From Larix kaempferi (lineage: Eukaryota > Streptophyta > Pinopsida > Pinales > Pinaceae), in NCBI GenBank assembly GCA_027924585.1, contig BSBM01002100.1, forward strand, positions 1,121,001 to 1,185,000: DNA of 64,000 bases, written 5' to 3'. The position numbers and the translations under genes were made by a program. Under the pieces are notes generated by a model. That model did no database searches, was not told where the DNA came from, and was given only the letters and a program-made list of their open reading frames with translations. Below are positions 48,062-60,310 of the stretch, piece by piece. The stretch's first letter is position 1. Each line of letters starts with the position of its first letter.

Positions 48062-49725
48062 TGATAGTCCTCCCTTCCTGAAATTGTTTGTCCTCAAGCA
48101 ACTGTAAGTTGGGATGCTGCATAATTTTCTCACTCTCCCAAGTAGCATCCTCCACTTGCATATGCCTCCATCTGAACAGGTACTCCCAGATCACATGGTT
48201 TCTCAATCTCCTCTCTCGTACATCCAAAATCTCTTCTAGGTCTAAAATCAATTGCCCCTCCTCATCCAATGGGGGTAACTCTGTTGAGGTTGTGACCTGT
48301 TGTCCCAATACCTTCTTGAAGCGTGATACATGGAATACATTGTGAATCTTACTCCCCTCTAGGAGCTCCTACTCATAGGCCACCTCTCTAACCCTCTTGA
48401 CCACTCTGTAAGGTCTGTAGAAGCGAGGATTAAATTTCTCTGCACCACTTTTCTTTAGTGAGTACTGATGATAAGGTTGTAGTATTAAAAATACCAAGTC
48501 TCCTACCTCAAATTTGCGCTATGCCTCATTCTTGTCTGCATATAACTTCTGTTGATATTGAGCCAAGTGTAATTTTTCCTTAAGGAATCGAAGGATTTCC
48601 TGACTCTCCTATATCCAATCCTTCGCCTTGGGTTCCCTATTATCACCGAAGTCCATATCAACAAATGAAGGGTCATCATACCCGTATAAATATCTGACTG
48701 GAGTCATCCCGATCGACGTGTGGTAGGTTGTGTTGTAGAAATGTTCACCCAAGTGTAGCCACCTAGTCCACGCTCTCTATTGTCCAGACACATAGTTTCA
48801 CAGGTACCCCTCAACCCACTTATTCACAATATCAGTATGTCCATCAGTATGGGGATGGTAACTAGTGATACGAGTCAACTCCGTACCAACCAACCTGAAG
48901 AGCTCCTACCGAAAATACCCTAGAAATCTATTGTCCCTGTCACTAACAATGTTCATTGGTAGCCCGTGTCGACGAAAAACGTCCCTAAAGAACACCTCTT
49001 CTACCTGTGTTGCTGTGTAATCTGACGAAATAACGAAGAAGTGTGTGAATTTCATCAACCGATCTACTACCATATAGATACAATCTCGACCATGTACCCG
49101 TGGCAACCCGGTGATGAAGTCCATGGAGATACTCTCCCATTTCTACTCTAGAATAGGCAAAGGCTATAGAACTCCTTCTATATGGACCTATTTGGTCTTG
49201 TTCTGCTAAAAGACCATGCATTCCTTCACGTTTCATAGCACATCATCCTTGAGGCCCTTCCAAGAGAACCTCTCCCTGACATGTCAGTATGTTTTGAAGA
49301 ACACCTGATGTCCTATTGTAGGAGTGTTGTGTGTAGCATGCAAAATATTCTCCTTTAGTTTGGACTATGGTACCAAGTATATCTGGTCTTTGTAGAAAAT
49401 GATGTCATCAATCACCTATCATCTTGTATAAGGTCGTCCATAAAATCCCAAGCAAATTTATTTTGGGAATATTCTACTAGGAGGTGGGCCTTCCAATCGG
49501 CTGAAATCTCCATCAGCAAACACACGACTGGTTTTCTGGAGAGTGCATCAGCAACCATATTTCTCTTCCCCTTCACATACTCTATGTCAAATTCATAGGC
49601 CTCTCATTTAAGTCTTTTTTCTCCAGGAAGTACTTCAAACTGTTGTGGTCTGTCCTTACCACGAATTTATTTCCAACCAAGTACTATCTGAACTTCGCCA
49701 GTGCATGCACGATGACATATATAGA
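48045..49725 (-). pseudogene. Gypsy-1 integrase and chromodomain, broken
   Basis: The chromodomain is at about 48080-48290 (VIWEYLFRWRHMQVEDATWE). The integrase core is at 48906-49240 in two overlapping frames (MDFITGLPRVHGRDCIYMVV, then SDRDNRFLGYF, with the second catalytic Asp region). A GPY-like and linker region with stops lies at 48320-48900. Part of RNase H (RTDHNSLKYFLE near 49610-49650) precedes it. Several stops separate the pieces. Confidence 0.82.
48062..48080 (-). other. Gypsy-1 polypurine tract
   Basis: On the minus strand GGAAGGGAGGACTATCA immediately precedes the TGTCCC start of the 3' LTR. This is the expected site for plus-strand DNA priming. Confidence 0.75.
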
Positions 49726-50816
49726 CTAGAGCCTTTTTGGCTCCCTGAGTTTCCTGCTTTCAAAGGATATTGGGTGTCTGTTATGCATCAACGTCACCCC
49801 AATGCCAATGCCTGAGGCGTCACATTCCAGCATGAAAGGTTGGATGGATTTTGGTAGTGCCAAGACCGGGAATGTGCTCATCACTTCTTTTAGTTTTTCA
49901 AATGCCCTATGAGAGTCCTCTGTCCATCTGAATGCTCCCTTCTTTGTCATATTGGTGAGGGGTGTGGCCAACTGAGAAAACCCCTTCACGAATTGTTTGC
50001 AGTATTGGCATAGTCCAAAGAATCCACACATCTCAGTGAGGGTCCTCGGTGTAGGCCAATACAAAATAGCCTGGATCTTCTCTTGATGAACTTGCACGCC
50101 CTGTGCACTGATCACATGGCCCAAATATAAGATCTCTCTGATCCCAAACTCACACTTGGAGACCTTGGCGTACAAGGATTTCTCCCCATTAATGCCCAGT
50201 ACCTCATCTAGATGCCTCATGTGCTCCTCCATGTCCGACTATATATGAGGAGATTATCGAAGAACACTAGAAAAAATTTCCTTAGTTGTTTTCGAAAAAT
50301 ATGGTTCATGCAATATTGGAAGGTGGTTGGTGCATTGGTTAGCCCAAACGACATAACCAAAAACTCGTAATGGACGTAATGGCATCTGAAAGCTGTATTG
50401 TGCACATCTTTCCCACGGACCCTGATCTAGTGGTAGCCTGACCTGAGATTAATATTGGAAAAATATACTTCTCCGTGCAACTCATCTAACAACTCATCAA
50501 TCCTAAGAATGGGATATATGTTTTTGATGGTATTCTTGTTCAAATCCCTGTAATCAATGCACATCCACATCGTCCCATCCTTCTTTTTTACCAACACAAG
50601 CAAAGATGCAAATGGATTGGAGTTGGGTTTGATATGTCCCATAGCAAGCAACTCCTTGATCAATTTCTCGATCTCAAATTTAAATTTATTCGAATGTTGA
50701 TAGGGGGTGGTGATCACTGGCTTCGCCCCCTCCTCCATCTCTATGGTATGTTCGAAGCCCCTATCTGGTGGCCTCCTAGGTGGAATCTCTCCGAACACCG
50801 TGTCATGCTTCCCCAA
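49726..50816 (-). pseudogene. Gypsy-1 reverse transcriptase and RNase H, broken
   Basis: RT motifs run in order over three frames: [55 protein letters not shown], and [12 protein letters not shown]. The catalytic box reads F-F-D-N instead of F-x-D-D, so one catalytic Asp is lost. RNase H starts near 49850 (PFMLECDASGIGIG). Stops at about 50424 and 50214 break the frame. Confidence 0.88.
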
Positions 50817-50819
50817 TAA

Positions 50820-51340
50820 ATCCTGTATGTCAATATGGTACTGTTGGCGTTCATGAGATGTTTTTTGGGTGGTGATTAGGAGCTATTTTACATAAACTAC
50901 ATCCCCATGTCTGAATAGTGCCTCCATCTGCTTGGTTGAGACAAATATTGGGGCCTCATTGGACATGCCTCGTAGAACTACCCTAGTGCCATATGGTGTA
51001 TTGAACCCCATCTCCATTGTTCGGTAGTTCATCGTGATAAGTCCCAAAGTGTTGAGCCACTGAAATCCCAAGACCACACTGGTCTCTTCCAAATCAACAA
51101 TATAAAAACATCTATCAAACTGTAATTCTCCATTATAACTGTCAACTAGGTGACCTTGAATAAACAAGGCATCACTCGCTCGCCATCTAACTCCACACCA
51201 AATCCCTCAAACTACTCGGTGTGGATGCCTCTCCTAGATACCAGGGCATAATCTATGAAGTTGTGGGTTTCCCCACCATCTATTAGAATCGTGACTCTAT
51301 GTCCCCGTATAAAACCCCTGACCCAAAAGGTGTTGAACCC
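50820..51340 (-). pseudogene. Gypsy-1 protease region, broken
   Basis: The stretch includes RVTILIDGGETHNFIDYALV-type sequence near 51230-51300 and, at 50883-51167, VDLEETSVVLGFQWLNTLG, which matches the Gypsy protease end (V-L-G-x-x-W-L). The catalytic D-S-G appears as D-G-G. Stops interrupt it. A protease that cleaves gag-pol is the family role. Confidence 0.65.
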
Positions 51341-51519
51341 GAGAGTAGCTGATAAAGTGGAAATAGTCCCACTCTACAGTTGTATTGGTGGCTACTGATT
51401 TTGTGACTCCTAAACCTATGGTTGCAATGGTTGTGACCTCTGTACTTGTGGTTATTGCTCTGTCCCACTGTCCGGCTCATCATCTTGCACCTGCTCCTCC
51501 ACATCATTGTCCTCCTCGT

Positions 51520-52985
51520 CACTATCTGACACCACCTCTATATATGAATGAACCTTTTCTTTACCCATACATCGATGTCAGGGTTCACAAGGTTCCTTGC
51601 AGCCGAAGCATAGTTTCTTTCTTCTAAGTTCATTTCGAGTTTCTTCATCCAACCAGTTCTTCCCAAATTCTCCCTTCTATAAGGGCTTCTTGTCCTTGCC
51701 TTTATGGGGAATTAAAGGTTTGGAATAAGGTTTGATCTTTGGGGCATCCCCCTCCATGTCTTGTACTCAAGAGATGGCATCATGTAAGGTATCAAGATTG
51801 AAGGCCTTCACCCAACCTCGTAGAGGTTCAAACAAGCCCTTTGTGAATAGCCTAATAACCCGAGTCTCTGAGATATCTATCACCATCACTGCCAATATAT
51901 GGAACTCTGTGATATATGTATCTACAACACTTGTCTGTGTAACTTGTGTCAACTCACAGAAGTGCAGCTCTGGATCCTTCCCATCAAACATGTCCATCAA
52001 CCTCTGCGTGAAATCCATGTATGATGTGATGCTTGCATGCCCCAATGTAACCAAACCATGATACCACCACTTGTTGGCCTCTCCCTCCAGATGTAAGCTG
52101 GTGTATTTAATGGATTATGATTCTTTCATGGGGTTGAGTTGGAAATAAGTATCCAACTTTTGAACCCTATCTCTCACTGTGGATTTTTTGAACCTGTTGA
52201 AGGAAGGAAGGGTGAGCTTCCCAACCTTCCACTACAAATAGTAGTCACGTGGGCCCCTATTGAAGTCTTTGGGCTTGTTTTTGTATTTTATACTGCAAAA
52301 TTCCTAGAAAGACATGGCTGCATGGAACTCATCCCCAAGGTCTAGGTACTCCCTCATATAATCTGTAAAGTTATCTCTTGGTATTGGTTGTCTTGGTTGA
52401 CCCACCTGCTTCTCATTTGTGAATTTGGGCATGAGAGGTTTGGGTGTCCATGAACTAGACGTTCGTGTGTTTGGTTGAATGGGAATATTGGTTTTGTTTC
52501 CATTTGCATGGTTCCCATTCCATCTAGTGGTGCCTCTGGTGTCATTGTTTTCCCCATCATTATGGTTTGTCTTGTTGTTTGTGCGTAGTTGAGTCATGAT
52601 GTCAACCAACTGCTCATGTCCCCTTACCACATTATTAGTTAAGAAGTTGATTAGCTATTGCTTCCCTCTAGCCAAATCATTCAAAATGTTCATTGTACTT
52701 CCTACTAGGATGTCTTCTCTGCACGAGTCTCTGCTTGATCCCTTCCCATTACCACCCAATGGATTGTTCCTGTCACCCATCTCTCCTTCTTCTTCTGATA
52801 TGAAATGCTCTTCTTCTTCTTCAAACAATTATTCTTCTTCTTCATCCTTCCCTTCTCTGAACTCTGATAAAAAGATCCTTCTAGGCTTCCCCCTCTACCT
52901 TCTATAAGTAAATGTATTATTGTCTCCTGGATTCATATAATAACATGCACCTCACAGGCTGGGAGGATTCAACACTCTGATAGCA
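51520..52985 (-). pseudogene. Gypsy-1 gag and leader, broken
   Basis: The gag core is at 51767-52054 (SYMDFTQRLMDMFDGKDPEL, then LFTKGLFEPLRGWVKAF). A zinc-knuckle remnant lies near 51570-51620 (CFGCKEPCEP, then HRC). A basic, Asn-rich linker is at 52304-52630. The 52640-52985 stretch leads to the primer site. Frames are scattered by stops and indels. Confidence 0.75.
52971..52985 (-). other. Gypsy-1 primer binding site
   Basis: On the minus strand TGCTATCAGAGTGTT differs slightly from the TGGTATCAGAGC standard and lies one base after the LTR end. It is taken as a degraded tRNA-iMet site. Confidence 0.7.
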
Positions 52986-52986
52986 C

Positions 52987-54758
52987 TGTAAGGTCCCTTG
53001 CTAAATATGAGCTAATTTTTTCCCAAGTAGATGTAGGGTATGGACCAATGTCAAGTCAACTCCCCAACTAATTAATAAGTCTCAATGGATGCCTCTATTT
53101 AAGAATGAATCATATGCTCCAACCAAAGTCTTGAAGATCACTGCTACCGAGTCATATTAGGATTCCTTGTGGGTTTTAAACTATTGTAGATGCTCAGTGG
53201 GTTTCAAGGTCTGAAAGTATGATTTTTATGGTTTAATCTTGCACGTTTCCATGTGAGAATTGTATAACATTAATTTAGCCAATAAACTTTGCACATACAC
53301 AAAATTTCAATGCAAGGAACATATTTCAAAAGAGGATATCGGATCTTATTTATTAATGCAATAGGTATCAGTAGTGACATGCCTATGAATGAAGAGATCT
53401 TTCGCCCTCAAATTGGTGGTGGTAGTATTGTAGATGATTGCAAAATAGAAAGGGAACAACATGAGTCAAGGTCACGAGCCTTTCTAATGGATATGAGAGA
53501 GATTTGAAATGTTTGCACAATGGAATCCTTGTCCAAAAATACAAATCAATAGCATTGGGAAATATGGCAGCTTGAGAATGATGAATTTACTCCTCTACCT
53601 CACCAACAACAGTCTCTACAACAAGCTGACTTTGGTAGATATTTGATGAGAAAGTGATAAATAAGATTAGTGCTATAGCCGCTTGATTTCCAATGGTCTT
53701 ATATGAATAAGGTGAGAATGAGTGCTTCTTTACTATAGCCACTGTACTTAGAAAGAACCTTCAAAACAATGCACCCTCCTCTCACTTTAGGGCTGTCCTT
53801 CCCTCTGTACTATTGTTTTTCTTTCTTTGATATGGAACGGATAGTCCGAGGAAGTTAGTAATATCAAAATGACAATTGACAGAGATTCACCCCAATGTAA
53901 TGGTTTCTATAGTGGCAGTGTTTTCCCATCACACTTGCAAGAGTGGTGTGCCTTCCTTAATCGAATGTACACCTCTTCAAATGGTGGCCCCTACCTCAAC
54001 CTTGCAGTATACACATGTGCGCCTCCCTTTAACAGTCGTGAAACCAAACCATGAATGTGCCCCCCTTTATGTCCACTGGAACTTCATCAAGAAACTAAGG
54101 TATGAGATAGTTGAAGATAATATTTTCTTGAATGGTGTGCCTTTCGTAAAAGCAAAGATATATCTCAAGTGCGCCCTCTTACATTTACAGTCATTTTGAA
54201 TATTTTTCCCACAACTCTGCTCAATATCACAGATCTGAAGATGAAATGACCCGAACAAGTCACGACACTGAAGAACACTGAGAAATCTGAAGTGATTCCT
54301 CCATCAGTAAGATCTATGGTAGATTGTTGCACTACCGAAACTCTTCACCTCCTCCTAGGGTTTCATCCAAGAGAAGCTTAGAAGCTTAGTTTTTGAAAAC
54401 TCAATTGACAAGGATGAATGAGAGAGTGGGTTCTCTCTCACTTTATAATTTTTTTTCTCTCTTGTGACTCTTCAACTTCCCTTTTTCCTATTTTTCTCAC
54501 TTTTTAATTTAAAAATGACTTTTTAGTGAGAAAGTAGCTTCTATTCTCATGTTGATCCTTTTTTGCCCCATTTTACCCTTTTGTGCCACTTTTAACTTAA
54601 GTCAATTTATGAAATAATTATTAAATATCACTTTATAAAGTTTTTTTGAGCCTAGGTGACATTAAATAATTAATTAATTCCATGTTTCCTCGACTATCGC
54701 CTACGAGAACTGGAGAGGCTAATCAATCGTCTCTAGGGTGGTCATCTGTAAAGGGACA
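52987..54758 (-). repeat. Gypsy-1 5' LTR (about 1.77 kb)
   Basis: On the minus strand it begins TGTCCCTTTACAGATGACC at 54758 and ends GGGACCTTACA at 52987, giving TG..CA ends. About 0.7 kb is shared with the 3' LTR remnant. Frames within it (for example 53289-53507) are not supported as genes. The flanking five bases at 54759-54763 (TGACG) cannot be compared because the other end is lost. Confidence 0.85.
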
Positions 54759-55930
54759 TGACGTAATGGGTGGCATGGCAAGCAACGTTAGCAAACACAT
54801 TGGACAAACAAAAGAGATGAAATCGAGGTCGACAATGGTAGAGTTACATAATATTGCTTATAGGTAGGACATGTAGCTACCTCATTATATTTATAAAGAG
54901 TTCCCTCTTGAGAGAACCATTAGTGATTTTGTCTTGGAGTTTCACAATAGAGAATAATACTATTTAGACATTTTTTGGGTTTTTCATAAAAATGTGTAGA
55001 CTGAGGTCTATTTCTAATTTGGTATAACATATTAGGGTTTTGGATGTTGCGGAATACCTACATATTGTATTGTGAGTGATTAATAATCATAATGAGAAAG
55101 TGAGAGATATGGCTCTAAGTTTTGTTGTCATTTGACTACTAAAACCAATAATGTTGTAGATATGTCAATAAAACAATGCCACCTCAATTCTTTACAAAAC
55201 CAAAGCATAGAACAATTTAAAATTGTGAAATTAGAAAGGAAGGAAATCCATGTTGCCTAAATCAGAAATAGGCAACATGGATATCACAAGTTAAAGCCTA
55301 GAACTGGGTCTCCTCAGAGGGAGGGAGGAATCGAACGAAGTTACGCGGAAAGCTCGAATCAATGCGGTCTCGAATCTTTCAATTTCCAGATTCCAGGCAG
55401 TGCTTGAATGAAGAATCGTTTTTGTACATAATGATCCCCATTGTGCATTGTGAGATCGGGCGTTAGCCGATTAGGTTATTTTTGGGTTTTTCCTAAAAAT
55501 ATGTAATTTAATTGGGTTAAGGAATTGTAGCCTATTTCAAATTAAATTTAAAATAATCATAGTGAGGAAGTGAAAGGTGTGGTTAATAATCATAGGATAA
55601 ATCCAAACAAGAGCTTCCAGTCGAAGTGGGTGAGCTCCATGGAGATCATACCCAGCAAGCTTCAACCTCAATTAAGTCCATTACAAGCAACAAGTCAAAG
55701 CCTAGAACTGAGTCTACTCAGAGGGAGGGAGGAATCGAACGAAGTTACGCGGAAAGCTCGAATCTTTCAATTTCCAGATTCCAGGCAGTGCTTGAATGAA
55801 GAATCTATATTCTTTAATAAATTAAAGTTCATGGAAGGCGACATTGCCTGAGCGCGTGATATTCGACGAAGCCTGTGGGTAAAAAGGAGAGTAAAGGTAG
55901 TGGAATCTGATGACGGCAGTTGTCATTTTG
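54759..55930 (-). repeat. Duplicated ABCC leader-like segment, itself in tandem
   Basis: About 55640-55920 matches 6730-7010 upstream of the ABCC exon in the same orientation (CCCAGCAAGCTTCAACCTC, TTTCAATTTCCAGATTCCAGG, GGAAGGCGACATTG). A second partial copy is at 55288-55416. Broader units at about 54960-55416 and 55480-55806 share TTTTTGGGTTTTTC and GAGGGAGGGAGGAATCGAAC. No ABCC coding exon follows; Gypsy-1 begins at 54758. Confidence 0.75.
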
Positions 55931-56547
55931 CTTTCTCAAAATCGATACAATAAAGGACAAATTAGTGTTTAAAATTTGTTATACTGAAAATATTCGACAG
56001 TATATTTAAAAATTCAATATTCGACAATGTACAAAGATCGAAACCTATTTTAATAACCAGATTCTATGAATATCAACAAAAGGTGTAACACACAGCTTTA
56101 AAGTAGGTTTTGACATGCACATTTTACCATTATCTTTGATTGAATCAGTCAATCAAATTCTTATTTTCTTTTTAGTCAAATCTGCTCTCTACAAATTTCC
56201 TATTTCTGGTTCCATTCAGCTCTCACCTGCCACTGTCCCTGAAAAGTTAAAGCGGTTGAACCAAATTTGTTATGCACGCCAGATCGCTAAAAGGATACAA
56301 TAAATTTTGATTTTATATTTTATATCATTTTTTTTTCAAAATATTTTGTAGTTGGAGGGAATTAAACCCCACCTCATCCAGTACTTTCTGAATAATCTGA
56401 ACCTCCTTCACCTTCACTCACCGAGTAAGTTACAATCTTTTGCCCCTCCTATCATTTGTGTCTCCTGGAAACAAAGCAAAATCATCCGAATATACATTAT
56501 TAGTATTACATCATTATCATTATCATTTATATTATATATTTTTTGGT
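55931..56547. other. Non-coding stretch, nothing recognised
   Basis: No gene or repeat family is recognised. The open frames at 56115-56303 and 56352-56549 are short and match no family I know. Composition shifts to AT-rich at the right, where the tandem array begins. Confidence 0.5.
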
Positions 56548-57177
56548 AATATATGTTATTGGTGGTACATCCTTACCATTCACATTATTTTTTTGGTAAT
56601 ATACTTTATTGCTGGTATATTGTTATCACTCACATTATATTTATGCATTAAAGTTGGCAACTCATTATTGAATGATATATATGTTGGGATATATATTATT
56701 TGATGATTCAAAAACATTTGTATATCAAAATGATTTGAGGGACCAATTTTAAGTTCATTAAAATAGATCAAATATTATATTTAATTTTCGTGATAATATA
56801 TATTATTGGTGGTACATCTTTTTTTTTTTTTTTTTTTTTTTTCGTGAAAATCTTGACATCTACTATTCTGAAAGAATCAAGGTATGGTCAGATTTACAAT
56901 CATTACATAGAAAGACGGCTCCCAAGGAGCATGTGTCACAAAGCAAGATTTGAACCCGGGTGGGGAGGATAACAACATTCCCCCCCAACCACCCGATCTA
57001 CACTCAATTGACAATTATTGGTGGTACATCCTTATCACTAAAGTAAACACTCACATCATATTATATGCATTAGAATGAGCGAGAGTATGCCTCAACATTG
57101 GATGATATATATATGTTGGGATATATATTATTTGATTATTAAAAATACTTGTATATCAAAAATACTTTCAATCAATT
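56548..57177. repeat. AT-rich tandem array, about 250-bp unit (left part)
   Basis: The string ATTGGTGGTACATC recurs near 56558, 56806 and 57018. Each unit also has GATGATATATATGTTGGGAT, CACTCACAT and GCATTA. One unit is about 250 bases. The array resumes at 63277 after the Gypsy-2 insertion and carries SINE-2 inside it. Confidence 0.8.
56819..57013 (-). mobile_element. tRNA-derived SINE-2 with poly(A) tail and 17-bp target duplications
   Basis: On the minus strand box A-like TAGATCGGGTGG (56989-57000) is followed by box B GGTTCAAATCT (56947-56957), about 31 bases apart. The tail is 24 A (T-run 56819-56842). Identical ATTATTGGTGGTACATC copies flank it at 56802-56818 and 57014-57030. The intact tail and perfect duplications point to a fairly recent insertion. 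Confidence 0.88.
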
Positions 57178-57617
57178 TGTGATGCACCTGCAACAATTAA
57201 TTAATAAGAATATGCGAAATAGCAGAAATGACAGAACTCAAAATCACTTTTATATTGATCACATGCCAATTCGAGGGGGCAACCTCCTTTGAGCAAGCTC
57301 AATAGAAATAACTTTACGGTGCCTTCATAGGTCTCAACACACACTTATATACTAAGTCTAGGCGCTAATACTATGGGTCAAAACCATGGGCCACTACAAA
57401 CTATGGATCAACAATGCTACGAGCGACTTACAAAGCATATGCGCCAACAACAATAACACAAACTATTGATCAACAAATACTACGAGACGACTTACAAAGC
57501 ATATGCGTCCAACAACAATAACACAAACTATTGATCAACAAATACTACGGGACGACTTACAAAGCATATGCGTCCAACAACAATATACTAACAAAGTAAA
57601 GACATGGGTTCCTAACA
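57178..57617 (-). repeat. Gypsy-2 3' LTR (440 bp)
   Basis: It is bounded by TGTGATGCACC and TTCCTAACA on the plus strand (TGTTAGG..CATCACA in element sense). It contains three tandem 64-65-bp units marked by CAAAGCATATGCG (about 57431, 57495, 57560). The 5' LTR has only two such units. Confidence 0.95.
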
Positions 57618-57634
57618 TCCCCTCCCCCTTAAAA
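57618..57634 (-). other. Gypsy-2 polypurine tract
   Basis: On the minus strand TTAAGGGGGAGGGGA directly precedes the LTR start TGTTAGG. It is the plus-strand primer of the element. Confidence 0.88.
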
Positions 57635-57646
57635 TTTTTTTTGTCC

Positions 57647-58099
57647 TCAAAGCTTTAGATGTGGAAATTGTTGTTGAATCTGAAGGAGTGGTTCCCATGT
57701 AGCATCCTCTAGTTGCATACCGTGCCACTGAATTAAGACCTCTGTGATAGAGCGAGAGCGAAGCTGACGAGTGCGCCGATTGAGGATGGCCTCCGGCTCC
57801 AAAAGGATGGATCCTTCATTATCCAGTTCAGGTAAAATCGTTTGTCCACTGATGTTGGTGCCAAGAACTTTCTTCAGACAAGAGACATGAAATACTGGAT
57901 GAATGCGGGAAGAAGGAGGAAGTTCCAATTTATAAGCAACAAACTCAATCTTTTGAAGAATCCGATATGGCCCATAGAACTTTGGAGCGAGCTTATGACG
58001 CCCTTTGATTTTCAGGGAAGATTGCTTGTACGGATGGAGACGAAGAAAAACCAGATCGCCTACTTGAAAAGTGCACTCAGAATGGTGCCGATCAGCTTG
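57647..58099 (-). pseudogene. Gypsy-2 integrase C-terminus and chromodomain
   Basis: The region reads through VGDLVFLRLHPYKQSSLK and the GPY motif region FYGPYRILQKI, then SRIHPVFHVSCLKK. It ends in a chromodomain (EVLIQWHGMQLEDATWEP). A stop near 58100 separates it from the integrase core in the same frame. Chromodomains of this group direct integration toward heterochromatin. Confidence 0.88.
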
Positions 58100-58789
58100 T
58101 TACTTCATGCGATTTCTTGCCATGTGAAGATTGTCCCGCAAAATGCGAAGAATCTGATCGCGGTTTCGAAGGACCGTGTCAACTTCCTGAACTGGTGAAC
58201 TGTTGGGGGTGTATGGAAGAAGAACTGGAGGTTCCTGACCATAGACTGCTTCATATGGGGTCATTTTAGAGGTAGTGTGGTAAGAGGTATTGTACCACCA
58301 TTTAGCGAGAGGGAGCCACTTTTCCCACTGATGTTGTTGTTCACAGGTGAAGCAACGAAGATAAGTTTCCAAGCATTTATTGATAATTTCAGTCTGACCA
58401 TCTGTTTGTGGGTGATACCCTGAACTCATCTTCAGTTTGGTGCCAGTGTGGCGAAATAGTTTTGTCCAAAAATGACTGGTGAAAGTCGCATCACGATCCG
58501 AGACAATGGAAAAAGGGATGCCATGAAGACGAAAAATCTGGTCCAGGAAAATTTGAGCGACTGAGGAGGATGTATAGGGATGGCTGAGAGCACAAAAACG
58601 ACTATATTTGGAGAGGCGATCAACCACAACGAGAATCACTTTCTTCTCGCTAGATTTAGGGAGCCTTTCAATGAAATCCATAGAAATATCTGTCCAAATC
58701 CGTGTAGGTATGGGAAAGGGTTCGAGCAATCCTGGAAGGAGTGTTGTTTCACCCTTATTGCGTTGGCAGGTATCACATTCAACCACCAT
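58100..58789 (-). pseudogene. Gypsy-2 integrase core
   Basis: The 229-codon frame has the zinc-finger end CDTCQRNKG, the catalytic region WTDISMDFIERLP, then VSDRDATFTSHFW and GYHPQTDGQTEIINKCLE, matching the D-D-E core. It is in frame with the RT part, from which a single TAG at 58790 divides it. It would insert element DNA into the genome. Confidence 0.92.
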
Positions 58790-60310
58790 CTATTGAATTG
58801 TCCTTTTCATGCCCTGCCAAAAGAAGTTACGCCGTGCCTGTTCATACGTTTTGAGGAACCCAGAGTGCCCTGCCGATGGAGAAGCATGGAGTTCATAGAA
58901 GACAACCTGTTGAAGATATGTTCTCTGGGGAAGCACCAGACGACCCTTGTATCTCAGAGAAGCACCATCCCAAGAATAATGTGGTACAACAGAAGGATTG
59001 TTGGTCAAGTGTTGGATGATTTGAGATAAGAAAGAGTCATTGACATAACCCTGTTGAACAGATTGCAACCAATTTGGAACAGGCATAGAAATAGCTGAAA
59101 GAGAACCTTGGGCATCAAATATGCGAGAAAGAGCATCTGCCGCAATATTGTCTTTACCCTTCTTGTAAGTGATCTCATAGTCATAACCCATGAGTTTGCT
59201 AACCCATTTCTGTTGTGTTGGGGAGGAGACACGCTGTTCCAAGAAATATTTCAGACTCTGGTGATCAATCTTGATACAGAAATGATTCCCTAATAGGTAT
59301 GGTCGCCACTTCTGTACTGCATGCAAAATAGCCATCATTTTCTTCTCATATGTAGAGGCAGCTAAATTATTACCTGAAAGGGCTTTGCTGGTGAACGCAA
59401 TGGGGTGTTCATCTTGAAGGAGAACAACACCAAGTCCATTGACGCAAGCATCACTCTCAATAGTGAAGGGCTTAAAAAAATTGGGCATAGCTAGAACAGG
59501 TGTAGTACACATAGCTTGTTTTAGTTTGTCAAATGCACACTGAGCAGCATCTATCCATGTAAAAGCATCCTTTTTCAATAGAGCAGTTAACGGAGCTGCA
59601 ATCTTCCCATAATCCTTGACAAACTTGCGATAGTAGCCAGTTAACCCCAAAAAACCACGAAGGCTCTTGAGTGTCTGAGGATGCGGCCAATTGTGGATGG
59701 CATCGATTTTGGCAGGGTCCACGCGAACCCCTTGTGCTGACATAATGTGCCCAAGATACTCAACTTCTTTCTGTCCAAAAACACATTTAGACTGCTTGGC
59801 GTGGAGATGATGGTCAGAGAAAAGTTGCATGACAAGATCCAGATGTTGGAGATGTTCATCCCATGTTTTACTATAGATGAGGATATCATCAAAGAATACC
59901 AGAATGAATTTCCACAAGTAGGGTCGAAATATTTTATTCATTAAGGCCTGGAATGTGGAAGGAGCATTAGTGAGGCCAAAGGGCATGGCCAAAAACTCAT
60001 AATGGCCATCATGTGTGCAAAAAGTTGTTTTAGGGATATCATCCTCATGAACCCAAATTTGATGATACCCAGAACGAAGATCCAACTTGGAGAAAAATTG
60101 AGCCCCATGAAGCTCATCAAGAAGCTCATCAACAACAGGAATTGGAAACTTATCCTTGAGGGTGAGGTGATTAAGTGCTCGGAAGTCAATGCAGAGGTGC
60201 CATGACCCATATTTTTTGTGGACAAGAAGAACTGGAGAAGAAAAGGAACTAGTGCTTGGGCGAATAATACCTTGCTTTAATAAGTCCCGAACGAGCATTT
60301 CAATCTCCGT
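58790..60310 (-). pseudogene. Gypsy-2 reverse transcriptase and RNase H
   Basis: The frame is open over about 500 codons. RT shows HLCIDFRALNHLTLKD, SKLDLRSGYHQIWV, FGLTNAPSTFQ and the intact FFDDILIYSKTW. RNase H shows FTIESDACVNGLGVVL, YLLGNHFCIKIDHQSLKYFL and DNIAADALSR. The integrase zinc-finger region begins near 58900 (GHSGFLKTYEQARR). It joins the protease frame only through a one-base shift at an A-run near 60308-60315. Confidence 0.93.

Larger units (their letters stand above)
47338..54758 (-). mobile_element. Gypsy-1: chromovirus-type Ty3/Gypsy element, decayed
   Basis: The minus-strand order is: 5' LTR (52987-54758), primer site, gag, knuckle, protease, RT, RNase H, integrase, chromodomain, polypurine tract, and a truncated 3' LTR (47338-48061). 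A chromodomain after the integrase defines chromoviruses. Many stops and frameshifts are present. The truncated 3' LTR shows that the pararetrovirus junction formed at or after this insertion. Confidence 0.9.

Noticed and set aside
53876-54258. Short frames on both strands near the right Gypsy-1 LTR
   Set aside because: The same sequence recurs in the other LTR with different stops, and no domain is visible.
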